A stretch of DNA of 64,000 nt from Pseudarthrobacter sp. SSS035. Its GTDB lineage: Bacteria > Actinomycetota > Actinomycetes > Actinomycetales > Micrococcaceae. The notes under the pieces are model-generated. The model was not told the origin of the DNA, searched no databases, and saw nothing but the letters and a program-made list of their open reading frames with translations. The stretch lies in the NCBI RefSeq assembly GCF_023273875.1, contig NZ_CP096882.1, forward strand, positions 3,224,001-3,288,000, written 5' to 3'. Every line of letters starts with the position of its first letter. Position 1 is the first letter of the stretch. The position numbers and the translations under genes are program-made. Below are positions 42,839 through 51,425 of the stretch, in pieces.

Positions 42839-43495
42839 ATGACCAGCATCGTTATCATCGGCGGCCACGGCAAAGTGGCCCTCCACCTGTCCACGCTTCT
42901 TACAACCGAAGGTCACAGCGTCACCTCCATCATCCGCAACCCGGACCATGCCGCTGACGTCGCGGCTACCGGCGCTACGCCGTCGGTCCTGGACGTTGAG
43001 AATTCGACGACGGCGGCAATCGCCGACGCCCTCAGGGGCCATGACGCCGTGGTCTGGTCCGCCGGGGCCGGGGGAGGAAGCCCGGAGCGCACTTATGCGG
43101 TGGACCGTGACGCGGCCATCCGGTCGATGGACGCGGCGGCGGAGTCCGGCGTCGGGCGTTATGTGATGGTGTCCTACCTGGGCGCGGGGCCGGACCATGG
43201 CGTTCCGGCGGAGAACAGCTTCTTTGCCTACGCGGACGCCAAAGCTGCGGCGGATGAGTACCTGCGCGGCACCGCACTGGCCTGGACCATCCTGGGTCCC
43301 GGGACGCTGACGGACCAGCCGGGGACAGGGCTCATCGAAGTGGACCCCGGCACGGACGGCAGCAGGGCAACGTCCCGCAGCAACACGGCCAGTGTGGCCG
43401 CCGCCGTGCTGGACCTGCCCGAAACGGCGGGGCGGACCATCGAATTCCGTGACGGCACACTCCCGATTGCCGCCGCCCTGGAGCCGCAGCCGTAG
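42839..43495 (+). CDS. NAD(P)-binding short-chain-type oxidoreductase (atypical SDR)
   Basis: A 218-residue Rossmann protein: TSIVIIGGHGKVALHLSTLLTTEGHSVTSIIRNPDHAADVAATGATPSVLDVEN with GGxGxxA, then DAVVWSAGAGGG, YVMVSYLGAG, YADAKAAADEYLRGTALAWTILGPGTLTDQPG. It is of the NAD(P)H-binding/NmrA-like atypical SDR type, where YADAKAAAD replaces the YxxxK motif. ATG 42839 is 17 bases after the preceding stop and is preceded by a run of G. Probably co-transcribed with the DHFR-like gene. Substrate unknown. Confidence 0.88.
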   Translation: MTSIVIIGGHGKVALHLSTLLTTEGHSVTSIIRNPDHAADVAATGATPSVLDVENSTTAAIADALRGHDAVVWSAGAGGGSPERTYAVDRDAAIRSMDAAAESGVGRYVMVSYLGAGPDHGVPAENSFFAYADAKAAADEYLRGTALAWTILGPGTLTDQPGTGLIEVDPGTDGSRATSRSNTASVAAAVLDLPETAGRTIEFRDGTLPIAAALEPQP

Positions 43496-43550
43496 CCGTG
43501 GTGCCGGCCGCGACGCTGGAATAGCACAGCTCGCCGGTGGAGCACGCAGC

Positions 43551-44753
43551 TTAGTCCGGAACCGCGAGCTCCAGGTCCAGGGTGTTCCTTTCCACGTAGT
43601 CGAGGGCGCACCGTACGGCGCCGACGGTCACGATCGAATCGCCCAGCGGGGAAACCGCCACCCGCGCGGGAGTGACAGTGTATTCCTTCAGGCGTTCGGC
43701 GATCGGCCCAAGCAGCACGCCGGCAGACTTGGCCACGGCGCCGCCGATGACCACCAGTTCCGGGTTGATGATGGTGGACACAGCCCCGATGACCCTGGCC
43801 ATCCTGTCGGCGAGCCGTTCGAGGATCGCCCGCGCCACGGCATCTCCGTCGGCAGCAGCCGCGAAGACCTGCTCCGCCTCGACTCCTTCGGCGGCAAACT
43901 CCCGGAGGGATGTTTTGGCCTTGCCGGCAAGGGCGTCAGTCGCCCACGTCCTTGCCAATGTGGCGATGCCGTAGGTATCTCCCACACCCTCCACCATGTC
44001 GAGGAAGGCGAGCTCGCCGGCGCCTCCGCCCCGGCCGTGCAGCAGCCGCCCGCCGTCGATCACTCCCGAGCCGAAGCGCTCACTCGCGAGGATGACCACG
44101 ACGTCATCCACCCCGGCAGCGGCGCCGCGCCAGCGGTCGCCCAGGGCGGCCAGGTTCGCATCGTTTTCCAGCAGTACGGTCCAGCCCCGCCGGTCCCGCA
44201 GCGCAGCCTTCAGGCCGACGTCGAACAGTCCCCAGAAGTGCTGCGTCACCAGGACCTCCCCGTTACGGTCCACTGGCGCCGCAATGCCGGCGCAGACGGC
44301 CAGGACGGAATCCGGCGACGCGCCCACGCTGTGCAGTGCCATCATGGCGGTGCGGTCAATGACGGCGATGCGTTCCTCGGCCGGGATGTCTGCTGCCGCG
44401 AAGGGCTGGCTGGACCTGCCGAGGGCCTTTCCGCGAAGGTCGGACACCACCACGGTGGCCTTGGAGACACCCACGTCCATGCCCAGCACGTAGCCGGCGC
44501 GTTCGTTGAGCTCGAACCGCCGCGCCGGCCTGCCTTTCTGGTAGCCGCCGAAAGCCCTTTGGTTTTCCAGCTCCCGGATCCAGCCTCGGTGCATGAGGTC
44601 CTCGCATACCGCAATGGCCGTGGCCCGCGTGAGTCCGGTGGCCTCCATGACTTCGGTGACAGTCACCGCTTCTGAGGCGCGCATGAAGTCAAGGACGGCT
44701 CCGGCACTCACTCGGCGTAGTAATTGGGGCGTTGCCACGGATATTTCAGTCAT
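43551..44753 (-). CDS. ROK-family transcriptional repressor
   Basis: A 400-residue regulator. A winged helix (LRRVSAGAVLDFMRASEAVTVTEVMEATGLTRATAIAVCEDLMHRGWIREL) is joined to a sugar-kinase-like domain: YVLGMDVGVSKATVVVSDLRG, CAGIAAPVDRNG, LLENDANLAALGDRW, GSGVIDGGRLLHGRGGGAGELAFLD. The zinc-type CxC motif of many ROK proteins is not visible. ATG 44753 is chosen for the AGAGAGGT upstream; GTG 44783 is possible. It is divergent from the sugar ABC operon and presumably controls it. Confidence 0.9.
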   Translation of the reverse strand: MTEISVATPQLLRRVSAGAVLDFMRASEAVTVTEVMEATGLTRATAIAVCEDLMHRGWIRELENQRAFGGYQKGRPARRFELNERAGYVLGMDVGVSKATVVVSDLRGKALGRSSQPFAAADIPAEERIAVIDRTAMMALHSVGASPDSVLAVCAGIAAPVDRNGEVLVTQHFWGLFDVGLKAALRDRRGWTVLLENDANLAALGDRWRGAAAGVDDVVVILASERFGSGVIDGGRLLHGRGGGAGELAFLDMVEGVGDTYGIATLARTWATDALAGKAKTSLREFAAEGVEAEQVFAAAADGDAVARAILERLADRMARVIGAVSTIINPELVVIGGAVAKSAGVLLGPIAERLKEYTVTPARVAVSPLGDSIVTVGAVRCALDYVERNTLDLELAVPD

Positions 44754-44794
44754 GGGTGTTGACCTCTCTGTGCTCTGCACCACATAATACTTGA

Positions 44795-44813
44795 GGAACT
44801 AAATTTAGATTCC
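44795..44813. promoter_or_regulatory. Candidate ROK operator
   Basis: CTAAATTTAG (44799-44808) is a perfect 10-base palindrome flanked by GGAA and ATTCC, giving an imperfect 19-base site. It is AT-rich in a GC-rich genome and lies in the divergent promoter between the ROK gene and the sugar operon. Confidence 0.55.
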
Positions 44814-44901
44814 AAATAAATACACTCCAGGCTATGTGGGCCGGACGGCCGCCGACCACTTGCATCCCAGCCCTTCACCCAGCCTTTGCAAAGGAGCAAC
44901 C

Positions 44902-44982
44902 GTGAACCGCATCCCGAAGCATTGCCCACCCCCGCCCAAACAGCGGGCCCGTCATTCCCGTACGTCAGGCTCCGCCCTGTGA
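44902..44982 (+). CDS. 26-residue upstream ORF with polyproline tract
   Basis: GTG 44902 has the best ribosome site in this region (AAAGGAG, six bases upstream). It encodes MNRIPKHCPPPPKQRARHSR and six more residues, and its TGA (44980-44982) overlaps the GTG 44979 that starts the sugar-binding lipoprotein. The four consecutive prolines could slow ribosomes. Either it is a translational leader, or the annotated frame of the lipoprotein is shifted; sequence alone does not decide. Confidence 0.45.
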   Translation: MNRIPKHCPPPPKQRARHSRTSGSAL

Positions 44983-46280
44983 AAGCCGCTGTTCCGGCAA
45001 CGCTGCCCAGCAGGCGCTCCCTCTTCCGGGCGGCCGGCCTGGCGGGAGCAGCCGCCATCCTTCCCCTCACCGGCTGCGCCGCCGGCACAGGGCAGCAGGC
45101 TGGCGTCACCACCCTGCGGTTTATGCAGAACAAGCCTGAGGTGGTGGACTACTTCAACCAGGTGATCAAGGACTTCGAAGCACTGAACCCGGATATCCGG
45201 GTCATCCAGGACTTCAATGAGGGCAACTTCGTCCCCGGCCTGGTCCGCAACGATCCGCCGGACGTCGTGACCCGGGGGTTCGCCACCGAAACGGCCGAGT
45301 TCGTCCGGAAGGGAATCTTCGCCGACCTGTCCGGCCTTCCCGTGGCCAAGACCATCGATCCGAAGTTCCAGGACCTCATCAGTTCCTGGGGGCAATACAA
45401 GGGGCACGAAACCAGCGCCCTGCCGTTTTCCATTGCCGCGGCCGGGGTCATCTACAACCGGGACATCTTCGCAGCCCACGGTGTGGCTGTACCAACCACA
45501 TGGGACGCTTTCATAGCCGCGTGTGAGACCTTCAAGGCAGCAGGCATCACGCCCATCTACGGGACGTTCAAGGACGCCTGGACCCTCCGCCAGGGGGCCT
45601 TCGACTACGTCACCGGCGGAATGCTGGACGTCGGCGGGTTCTTCAAGGACCTGATGGCCAAGGGGGCCAACATCCCGCCGTCCGCCCCCGAGTCATTCAG
45701 CAATCACTACCGCTCCTCGCTGCCGAAAATCCTTCAGCTGGCATCCTTTTCGCAGAACGGGGCAGCCAGCAAGAACTACTCCGACGGAAATGCCGCATTC
45801 GGCAAGGGCCAGGCCGCCATGTACCTGCAGGGGCCGTGGGCGCTGTCCCAGCTTGTGCAAGCCAACAAGGACATCAAGCTGGGCACTTTTCCGCTGCCCG
45901 TCACCAATGACCCGGACCAGACAAAGGTGCGCGTCAACGTGGACATGGCGCTCTCCATCACCCGGAACACGCGCAAAGGGGCTGCGGCGGAGAGGTTCCT
46001 CAACTACCTCCTGGAACCGTCTGTGGTCAACACCTACAACGAGAAGAACGCCGCCTTCTCGCCGCTGCTGGGCGCCCCTGCCGTTAGCAATCCCCATCTC
46101 AGCGGTGTTGCCGCCCACGTGGGCGAAGGCCGCTATTACCAGGGCGCCGGAACGTACTTTCCGCCGTCCGTCCCCATGAACAACTACATCCAGTCCTTCG
46201 TCTTCAACAAGAACGGTGAACAGTTCCTGACTACGGTCGACGACGAATGGCGCCGCGTCGCCGAGCGGACAGCGGTCTGA
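44979..46280 (+). CDS. Sugar ABC transporter substrate-binding lipoprotein
   Basis: A 433-residue extracellular solute-binding protein of family 1. The signal sequence LPSRRSLFRAAGLAGAAAILPLTGC has a twin-Arg-like motif and a lipobox ending in Cys. The mature part (LRFMQNKPEVVDYFNQVIKDFEALNPDIRVIQDFN, AAMYLQGPWALSQL) is typical of oligosaccharide binders. GTG 44979 has no ribosome site of its own and overlaps the stop of the 26-codon frame upstream. The genes downstream suggest an alpha-glucoside or related oligosaccharide. Confidence 0.88.
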   Translation: MKAAVPATLPSRRSLFRAAGLAGAAAILPLTGCAAGTGQQAGVTTLRFMQNKPEVVDYFNQVIKDFEALNPDIRVIQDFNEGNFVPGLVRNDPPDVVTRGFATETAEFVRKGIFADLSGLPVAKTIDPKFQDLISSWGQYKGHETSALPFSIAAAGVIYNRDIFAAHGVAVPTTWDAFIAACETFKAAGITPIYGTFKDAWTLRQGAFDYVTGGMLDVGGFFKDLMAKGANIPPSAPESFSNHYRSSLPKILQLASFSQNGAASKNYSDGNAAFGKGQAAMYLQGPWALSQLVQANKDIKLGTFPLPVTNDPDQTKVRVNVDMALSITRNTRKGAAAERFLNYLLEPSVVNTYNEKNAAFSPLLGAPAVSNPHLSGVAAHVGEGRYYQGAGTYFPPSVPMNNYIQSFVFNKNGEQFLTTVDDEWRRVAERTAV

Positions 46281-46306
46281 TGCCCACCCCGATCCCAGGA
46301 GCCCCC

Positions 46307-47245
46307 ATGACCGCAACCTCCCTGGCGGCCGAGACAGCCCCCTCCCCGAGACAGGACCCGTCCCACGCGCCCGCCATCCGGTCCAAGCGCCGGATCGACT
46401 CCACCTACTACTGGATGGTGGTGCCGGTCCTGGCACTTTTCGCCTTCTTCATCACCCTGCCGGCGCTGGTTGGTGTGTTCTTCAGCCTTACCAACTACGC
46501 AGGCTACGGCGACTGGAAATTCATCGGCCTGTCCAACTACGTCAACATCTTCAAGGACCCGGCTGTCCTGCAGTCCTACATCTTCACGTTTGTCTTCGCG
46601 CTGACCACCACCGTAGTGGTCAATGTCGTGGCCCTCGCGATCGCCCTTGGACTGAATGCGAAAATCAAGTGGCGCACCGGTATCCGCACCGTGTTCTTCA
46701 TCCCCATGGTGCTCTCAGCCCTGGTGGTGTCGTTTGTCTTCAACTACCTGTTCTCCAACACCCTGCCGGTGCTCGCTGAACGGCTCGGCTTCACGCCGCT
46801 TGCCACCAGCATCCTGGCCAACGAAAACCTCGCCTGGCTGGCCATTGTGCTCGTCACCGTGTGGCAGGCCGCGCCCGGCGCCACCATCATCTACCTTGCC
46901 GGCCTCCAGAGCGTGCCAGCCGAAGTCTATGAAGCCGCTGACCTGGACGGCGCCGGCAGTTTCCGGCAGTTCCTCAGCCTCACACTGCCCCTCATCCTCG
47001 GTTATCTCGTCATCAATGTGATCCTCGGCTTCAAGGGATTCCTGGGAACCTACGAGATCATCGTGGGCCTCACTGGCGGCGGGCCCGGCATGGCAACCCA
47101 GTCGGTGGCCATGCGCATCTTCTCCGGCTTCACGGGCGGCGACTACTCCTACCAGATGGCCAATGCGGTCATCTACTTCCTGATCACCTTGCTGATCTCC
47201 GTCATCCAGCTGCGCCTCATCCAGCGCCGGGGGGTATCTCTCTAA
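46307..47245 (+). CDS. Sugar ABC transporter permease (MalF-like)
   Basis: A 312-residue permease with six helices. The EAA loop, which contacts the ATPase, is VYEAADLDGAGSFRQFLSLTLPLI. RTVFFIPMVLSALVVSFVFNYLFSNTLP and LTGGGPGMATQSVAMRIFSGF are typical of MalF/UgpA proteins. ATG 46307 is preceded by AGGAG; the in-frame ATG 46280 overlaps the previous stop (TGATG) and is an alternative. It acts with the next gene as a heterodimer. Confidence 0.92.
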   Translation: MTATSLAAETAPSPRQDPSHAPAIRSKRRIDSTYYWMVVPVLALFAFFITLPALVGVFFSLTNYAGYGDWKFIGLSNYVNIFKDPAVLQSYIFTFVFALTTTVVVNVVALAIALGLNAKIKWRTGIRTVFFIPMVLSALVVSFVFNYLFSNTLPVLAERLGFTPLATSILANENLAWLAIVLVTVWQAAPGATIIYLAGLQSVPAEVYEAADLDGAGSFRQFLSLTLPLILGYLVINVILGFKGFLGTYEIIVGLTGGGPGMATQSVAMRIFSGFTGGDYSYQMANAVIYFLITLLISVIQLRLIQRRGVSL

Positions 47246-48144
47246 TGACTTCACCAACTCTCACCCGCTCAGCGCCCGCCGCAACGAAGGCAACAGCCCG
47301 CAGGAACCGCAGGTCCAGCCGCGAGGGCTTCAAGATCAACTGGTGGCTCACCGCCCTGATGCTGGTCGCCTCCCTGACAGTCCTGCTGCCGCTGTACTTC
47401 ACCGTGGCCATGGCACTGAAGTCACCGGACCAGATCGGCACCGGGACCGGCCTGGCCTGGCCCAACCCGATGAACTGGGAGAACTTCGCAGCGGCGTACG
47501 TCGCCACCAACTTCCCCCGGGCCTTTATGTCCACGGCCTTCGTCACTGTCTTCAGCGTCCTGGGCTCGCTTGCCTGCAGCTCGCTGGTGGCCTACGCCAT
47601 CGCACGGAACTGGAACCACAGGTTCTTCCGCGGTTCCTTTGTGTACCTGCTGTCGGCCATGTTCATCCCGTTTCCGGTGATCATCCTTCCCCTGATCAAG
47701 CAGACAGCACTCCTTGGCCTGGACAACCCGGCCGGCGTCGTATTCCTGCACGTGCTGGGCGGAATCTCGTTCAACGCGCTCCTGTACATCGCCTTCGTCC
47801 GCTCCATTCCGGTGGAACTGGAGGAATCGGCCCGGATGGACGGCGCCACCACCTGGCAGGTGTTCCGCAAGATCATCTTCCCGCTGCTGGCCCCCATGAA
47901 CGCCACAGTCGGCATCTTCGCCTTCCTGGGTTCGTGGAACGACTTCCTGCTGCCGCAGATGATGATTGCCGACCCGGCGCTGCAGACCCTCCCCGTGGTC
48001 CAAATGCTGTTCCAGGGCGAGTTCAACACCAACTACAGCCTCGCGTTCGCGTCATACCTGATGGCCATGGCACCCACCTTGGTGGTTTACATCCTGGCCC
48101 AACGTTGGGTACTGTCCGGAGTCATGCGCGGGGCCGTTAAATAG
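47245..48144 (+). CDS. Sugar ABC transporter permease (MalG-like)
   Basis: A 299-residue permease. The EAA loop is ELEESARMDGATTWQVFRKIIFPLLAP, and the first helix WWLTALMLVASLTVLLPLYFTVAMALK leads into the typical MalG-like fold with GSWNDFLLPQMMI. Its ATG shares a base with the stop of the previous gene (TAATG). No ATPase gene is present in the operon, so a shared MsiK-type ATPase elsewhere is inferred. Confidence 0.93.
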   Translation: MTSPTLTRSAPAATKATARRNRRSSREGFKINWWLTALMLVASLTVLLPLYFTVAMALKSPDQIGTGTGLAWPNPMNWENFAAAYVATNFPRAFMSTAFVTVFSVLGSLACSSLVAYAIARNWNHRFFRGSFVYLLSAMFIPFPVIILPLIKQTALLGLDNPAGVVFLHVLGGISFNALLYIAFVRSIPVELEESARMDGATTWQVFRKIIFPLLAPMNATVGIFAFLGSWNDFLLPQMMIADPALQTLPVVQMLFQGEFNTNYSLAFASYLMAMAPTLVVYILAQRWVLSGVMRGAVK

Positions 48145-48197
48145 CCAGACTTATCCACCCAGCAAGAACAACCCAAACAAGAGAAAAGGATCATCCT

Positions 48198-49910
48198 TTG
48201 TCCACCACTGCCACGCTGGCAACCCTGTCCGATTCCGACCGTCTGGCCGATCCCAACTGGTGGCGCCAGGCCGCGGTCTACCAGATCTATCCGCGCAGCT
48301 TCGCCGATTCAAACGGTGACGGCATGGGTGACATCAAGGGCATCACAGCCAAGGTCCCGTACCTGAACGACCTGGGGATCGACGCCGTATGGCTCAGCCC
48401 GTTCTACCCGTCAGCCCTGGCTGACGGCGGCTACGATGTGGACGACTACCGCGACGTGGACCCCAAGCTGGGCACGCTGGCGGACTTCGACGAGATGGCC
48501 AAGGCGCTGCACGCCGCCGGCATCAAGCTGATCGCCGACATCGTCCCCAACCACTCCTCGAACCGGCACGAATGGTTCAAGGAGGCGCTCGCCTCGCCGA
48601 AGGGTTCCGCCGCGCGTGAGCGCTACATCTTCCGTGACGGCAAGGGCCCCAACGGCGAATTCCCGCCGTCGGACTGGGACTCCGTCTTCGGCGGACCGGC
48701 CTGGGAACGCATCACCGAGCCGGACGGCACCCCCGGCCAGTGGTACATGCACATCTTCGCCAAGGAGCAGCCGGACCTGAACTGGTCCAGCCGCGAGGTC
48801 CGCGATGACTTCCTCAAGACCCTGCGCTTCTGGTCCGACCGCGGCGTGGATGGCTTCCGCGTGGACGTGGCGCATGCCCTCACCAAGGATCTCACCGAGC
48901 CGCTGCTCTCCAAGCTGGAGCTGACCGAGGCCAACTCGGGGACGGACGGGTTCGACGACGGTTCGCACCCCTTCTGGGACCGGGACGACGTCCACGACAT
49001 CTACCTCGAATGGCGCGAAGTCTTCAACGAATACAACCCGCCCCGCACCGCCGTCGCCGAAGCATGGGTGCACGCTACCCGCCGTGCCCGCTACGCCAGC
49101 CCGGAGGGCCTGGGCCAGGCCTTCAACTTCGACCTGCTGCAGGCCGACTTCGATGCCGAGGATTTCCGCGAAATCATCACCCGCAACCTCGCCGAGGCAA
49201 CCGCGACAGGTGCGTCCTCCACCTGGGTTTTCTCCAACCACGACGTCGTCCGGCATGCCACGCGCTACGGCCTGCCCAAGGCGTCCAAGGGCAAGAAGCA
49301 CGCAAAGGGCCAGGACGGGAAGGGCTGGCTGCTGGCCGGCGGCCCCAAGGAGGAACTCGACGTGGACCTTGGCGAGCGCCGTGCCCGCGCCGCCACCCTG
49401 CTGATGCTCGCTGTGCCCGGCTCGGCCTACCTGTACCAGGGCGAGGAACTGGGCCTGCAGGAAGTGGCGGAGATTCCGGACTCCGAGCGCCAGGATCCCG
49501 CGTTCTTCCGGAACAGGGGCGTTGAGGTGGGCCGTGATGGCTGCCGGGTGCCCCTGCCCTGGAAGGTTGAAGGGACCTCCTTCGGCTTTGGCGACGGCGG
49601 CGCGCACCTGCCGCAGCCGGACTGGTTCAGCAAGTACGCGGTGGAGGCGCAGGACGGCACCGAAAACTCCACCCTGGAGCTGTACCGCACGGCCCTGAAG
49701 CTGCGCCGCGAACTGCAGGCCGGCGAGGAGCTGGAGTGGGTGGAGACCGGCAACCCGGAGGTCCTGCACTTCCGCCGCCCCGGTAGCTGGCAGTCCGTTA
49801 CCAACTTCGGGGACGCCGCCGTCGACCTGCCGGCAGGAACCGTCTTGGTCAGTAGTGCCCAGCTGGTGGACGGCAAACTGGGCGCCAACAGCACTGCCTG
49901 GCTGCGCTGA
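48198..49910 (+). CDS. Alpha-glucosidase, glycoside hydrolase family 13
   Basis: A 570-residue cytosolic GH13 enzyme hydrolysing alpha-glucosides. NWWRQAAVYQIYPRSFADSNGDGMGDIKGI is the oligo-1,6-glucosidase/alpha-glucosidase start. DIVPNHSS is region I, the nucleophile is D223 in GFRVDVAHAL, the acid/base E288 in AVAEAW, and FSNHDVVRHATRYG is region IV. TTG 48198 follows AAAAGGA. It is the last gene of the sugar operon and would cleave the imported oligosaccharide. Confidence 0.94.
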   Translation: MSTTATLATLSDSDRLADPNWWRQAAVYQIYPRSFADSNGDGMGDIKGITAKVPYLNDLGIDAVWLSPFYPSALADGGYDVDDYRDVDPKLGTLADFDEMAKALHAAGIKLIADIVPNHSSNRHEWFKEALASPKGSAARERYIFRDGKGPNGEFPPSDWDSVFGGPAWERITEPDGTPGQWYMHIFAKEQPDLNWSSREVRDDFLKTLRFWSDRGVDGFRVDVAHALTKDLTEPLLSKLELTEANSGTDGFDDGSHPFWDRDDVHDIYLEWREVFNEYNPPRTAVAEAWVHATRRARYASPEGLGQAFNFDLLQADFDAEDFREIITRNLAEATATGASSTWVFSNHDVVRHATRYGLPKASKGKKHAKGQDGKGWLLAGGPKEELDVDLGERRARAATLLMLAVPGSAYLYQGEELGLQEVAEIPDSERQDPAFFRNRGVEVGRDGCRVPLPWKVEGTSFGFGDGGAHLPQPDWFSKYAVEAQDGTENSTLELYRTALKLRRELQAGEELEWVETGNPEVLHFRRPGSWQSVTNFGDAAVDLPAGTVLVSSAQLVDGKLGANSTAWLR

Positions 49911-49926
49911 CATAACTCAAGATCAA

Positions 49927-49962
49927 ACAGGTGGCGAGGCCCTGCCAGGCCCCGCCACCTGT
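49927..49962 (+). terminator. Hairpin after the sugar operon
   Basis: ACAGGTGGCGAGGCC (49927-49941) faces GGCCCCGCCACCTGT (49948-49962), with one mismatch. No T run follows, so strength is uncertain. Confidence 0.5.
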
Positions 49963-49994
49963 GTGTCTGCCCCGGCTCATGAAAGAGTGAAGCA

Positions 49995-50963
49995 ATGACC
50001 GAAAACAACGTTCCATCCTCCACGCAGGAACTCATCTACGGCTGCATGGGCCTGGGCGGCAGCTGGACCGACGAACCGCATCAGGTGCAGCATGTGGACG
50101 AGGCCGCTGCCGCCGTCGAGGCCGCGCTGGACGCCGGCATCACGCTGTTCGATCACGCGGACATCTACCGCGGCGGCAAGTCCGAGGCGGTGTTCGGCGA
50201 AGTCCTTACGTCTTCGCCGGGCCTGCGCGACCGGATCCGGCTGCAGACCAAGTGCGGGATCCGGCTCCGCGAACGCGGGCTGGCCACACACTATGACCTC
50301 AGCCGGGAATCCATCCTGGAACGCGTGGACGGCAGCCTGAAGAGGCTGCGGACGGACTACGTGGACGTCCTCCTGCTGCACCGCCCGGATCCCCTGACGG
50401 ACCTGGCGGAGGTGGCGGCCGCCGTCGGGCAACTGCTGGCCGACGGCAAGGTTCGGGCGCTTGGGGTGTCCAACATGTCCGGCGCGCAGATCAAGGCGCT
50501 GCAGGAGCGGCTGGAGGTGCCCGTGGTGGCCAACCAGCTGGAGATGAGCCTGCTGAAGCGGTCCTGGCTGGAGAGCCAGGTCCTGGTGAACCATCCGGAG
50601 TCGCTGGACTACAGCTTCCCGCACGGGACCCTGGAGTACTGCAGCAGCAACGGCGTTACCGTGCAGGCTTACGGTGCGCTGGCGCAGGGGTTGTACACGG
50701 GGGCAGTTCCGGAAAACCCGACGGCGGCGGAGACTGCCGCGGCTGCGATGGTTGCGGAGCTTGCCGGTCGGTACGGCACCACGGGGGAGGCCGTCCTCCT
50801 GGGGTGGCTGATGAAGCATCCGGCCGGCATTGCGCCCGTGATCGGCACCGTGAATCCGGCGAGAATCGCGGCCTGCGCGGATGCCGCCCGGGTGGCGGAG
50901 GCCATGACCCGGGCCGACTGGTACGGGCTGTGGATCGCAGCAAGGGGCGGCACCCTCCCCTGA
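49995..50963 (+). CDS. Aldo/keto reductase
   Basis: A 322-residue NADPH-dependent oxidoreductase with the TIM-barrel fold. The catalytic tetrad is seen as Asp and Tyr in FDHADIYRGG, Lys in LQTKCG and His in LLHRPD. GKVRALGVSNMSGAQIKALQ and the end PVIGTVNPARIAACADAARV are the usual cofactor-binding parts; it resembles YdhF. AAAGAG lies before the ATG. The substrate is unknown and no link to the ars genes that follow is evident. Confidence 0.92.
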   Translation: MTENNVPSSTQELIYGCMGLGGSWTDEPHQVQHVDEAAAAVEAALDAGITLFDHADIYRGGKSEAVFGEVLTSSPGLRDRIRLQTKCGIRLRERGLATHYDLSRESILERVDGSLKRLRTDYVDVLLLHRPDPLTDLAEVAAAVGQLLADGKVRALGVSNMSGAQIKALQERLEVPVVANQLEMSLLKRSWLESQVLVNHPESLDYSFPHGTLEYCSSNGVTVQAYGALAQGLYTGAVPENPTAAETAAAAMVAELAGRYGTTGEAVLLGWLMKHPAGIAPVIGTVNPARIAACADAARVAEAMTRADWYGLWIAARGGTLP

Positions 50964-50969
50964 GGCCGG

Positions 50970-51320
50970 TCAGAGGGTTGCCAGAAGCCCGGCTGTCCGC
51001 TCCAAGGCCCCGGGAACCAGGGAGTAATAGGCCCAGGTTCCGCGCTTTTCGCGGTGCAGCAGACCGGCGTCCACCAGGATTTTCAGGTGGTGGGAGACCG
51101 TGGGCTGGCCCAGGTCAAGGGGATCGGTCAGGTCGCAGACGCAGGATTCACCGGAGGATTCGGCCTTGACAATGGACAGCAGGCGCAGCCGGTTGGGGTC
51201 GGCCAGGGCTTTGAAGACCAGGGCCTTCTGCTTGGCCTCTTCTGCGCCAAGGGCCGGCGCCGATGCCGGGGCGCAGCAGGCGTCGTCCGTGATCGGAGCG
51301 AGAACGGGCAGCGTTTTCAT
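50970..51320 (-). CDS. arsR: ArsR-family metalloregulator
   Basis: A 116-residue repressor. The winged helix is LVFKALADPNRLRLLSIVKAESSGESCVCDLTDPLDLGQPTVSHHLKILVDAGLLHREKRGTWAYYSL. Arsenite ligands are probably C60 and C62 (the CVC motif in the recognition region), with C15 and C16 near the N-terminus as candidates for the third. An operator-like box lies 20 bases upstream of the start. The gene is downstream of and on the same strand as the aquaporin gene but has its own promoter region. Confidence 0.92.
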   Translation of the reverse strand: MKTLPVLAPITDDACCAPASAPALGAEEAKQKALVFKALADPNRLRLLSIVKAESSGESCVCDLTDPLDLGQPTVSHHLKILVDAGLLHREKRGTWAYYSLVPGALERTAGLLATL

Positions 51321-51339
51321 GTACCCATTATGCCCGAAT

Positions 51340-51355
51340 ATTGACCGTCATCAAT
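51340..51355. promoter_or_regulatory. ArsR operator box 1 (ATTGA-N6-TCAAT)
   Basis: ATTGA (51340-51344) and TCAAT (51351-51355) form an inverted repeat with a 6-base spacer, just upstream of arsR. The same layout occurs twice at 52906-52958. Confidence 0.75.
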
Positions 51356-51425
51356 GTATGGGACTTCGCGGTCGACGACGGTCCGGCAGCACTGCAACAG
51401 CCGGGCTGTCGTGGCCTGCTAAGTG

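Noticed and set aside
44886..46280. Longer reading of the sugar-binding lipoprotein from TTG 44886
   Set aside because: The TTG lies upstream of the ribosome site and the extra 31 residues would place a long tail before the signal sequence.
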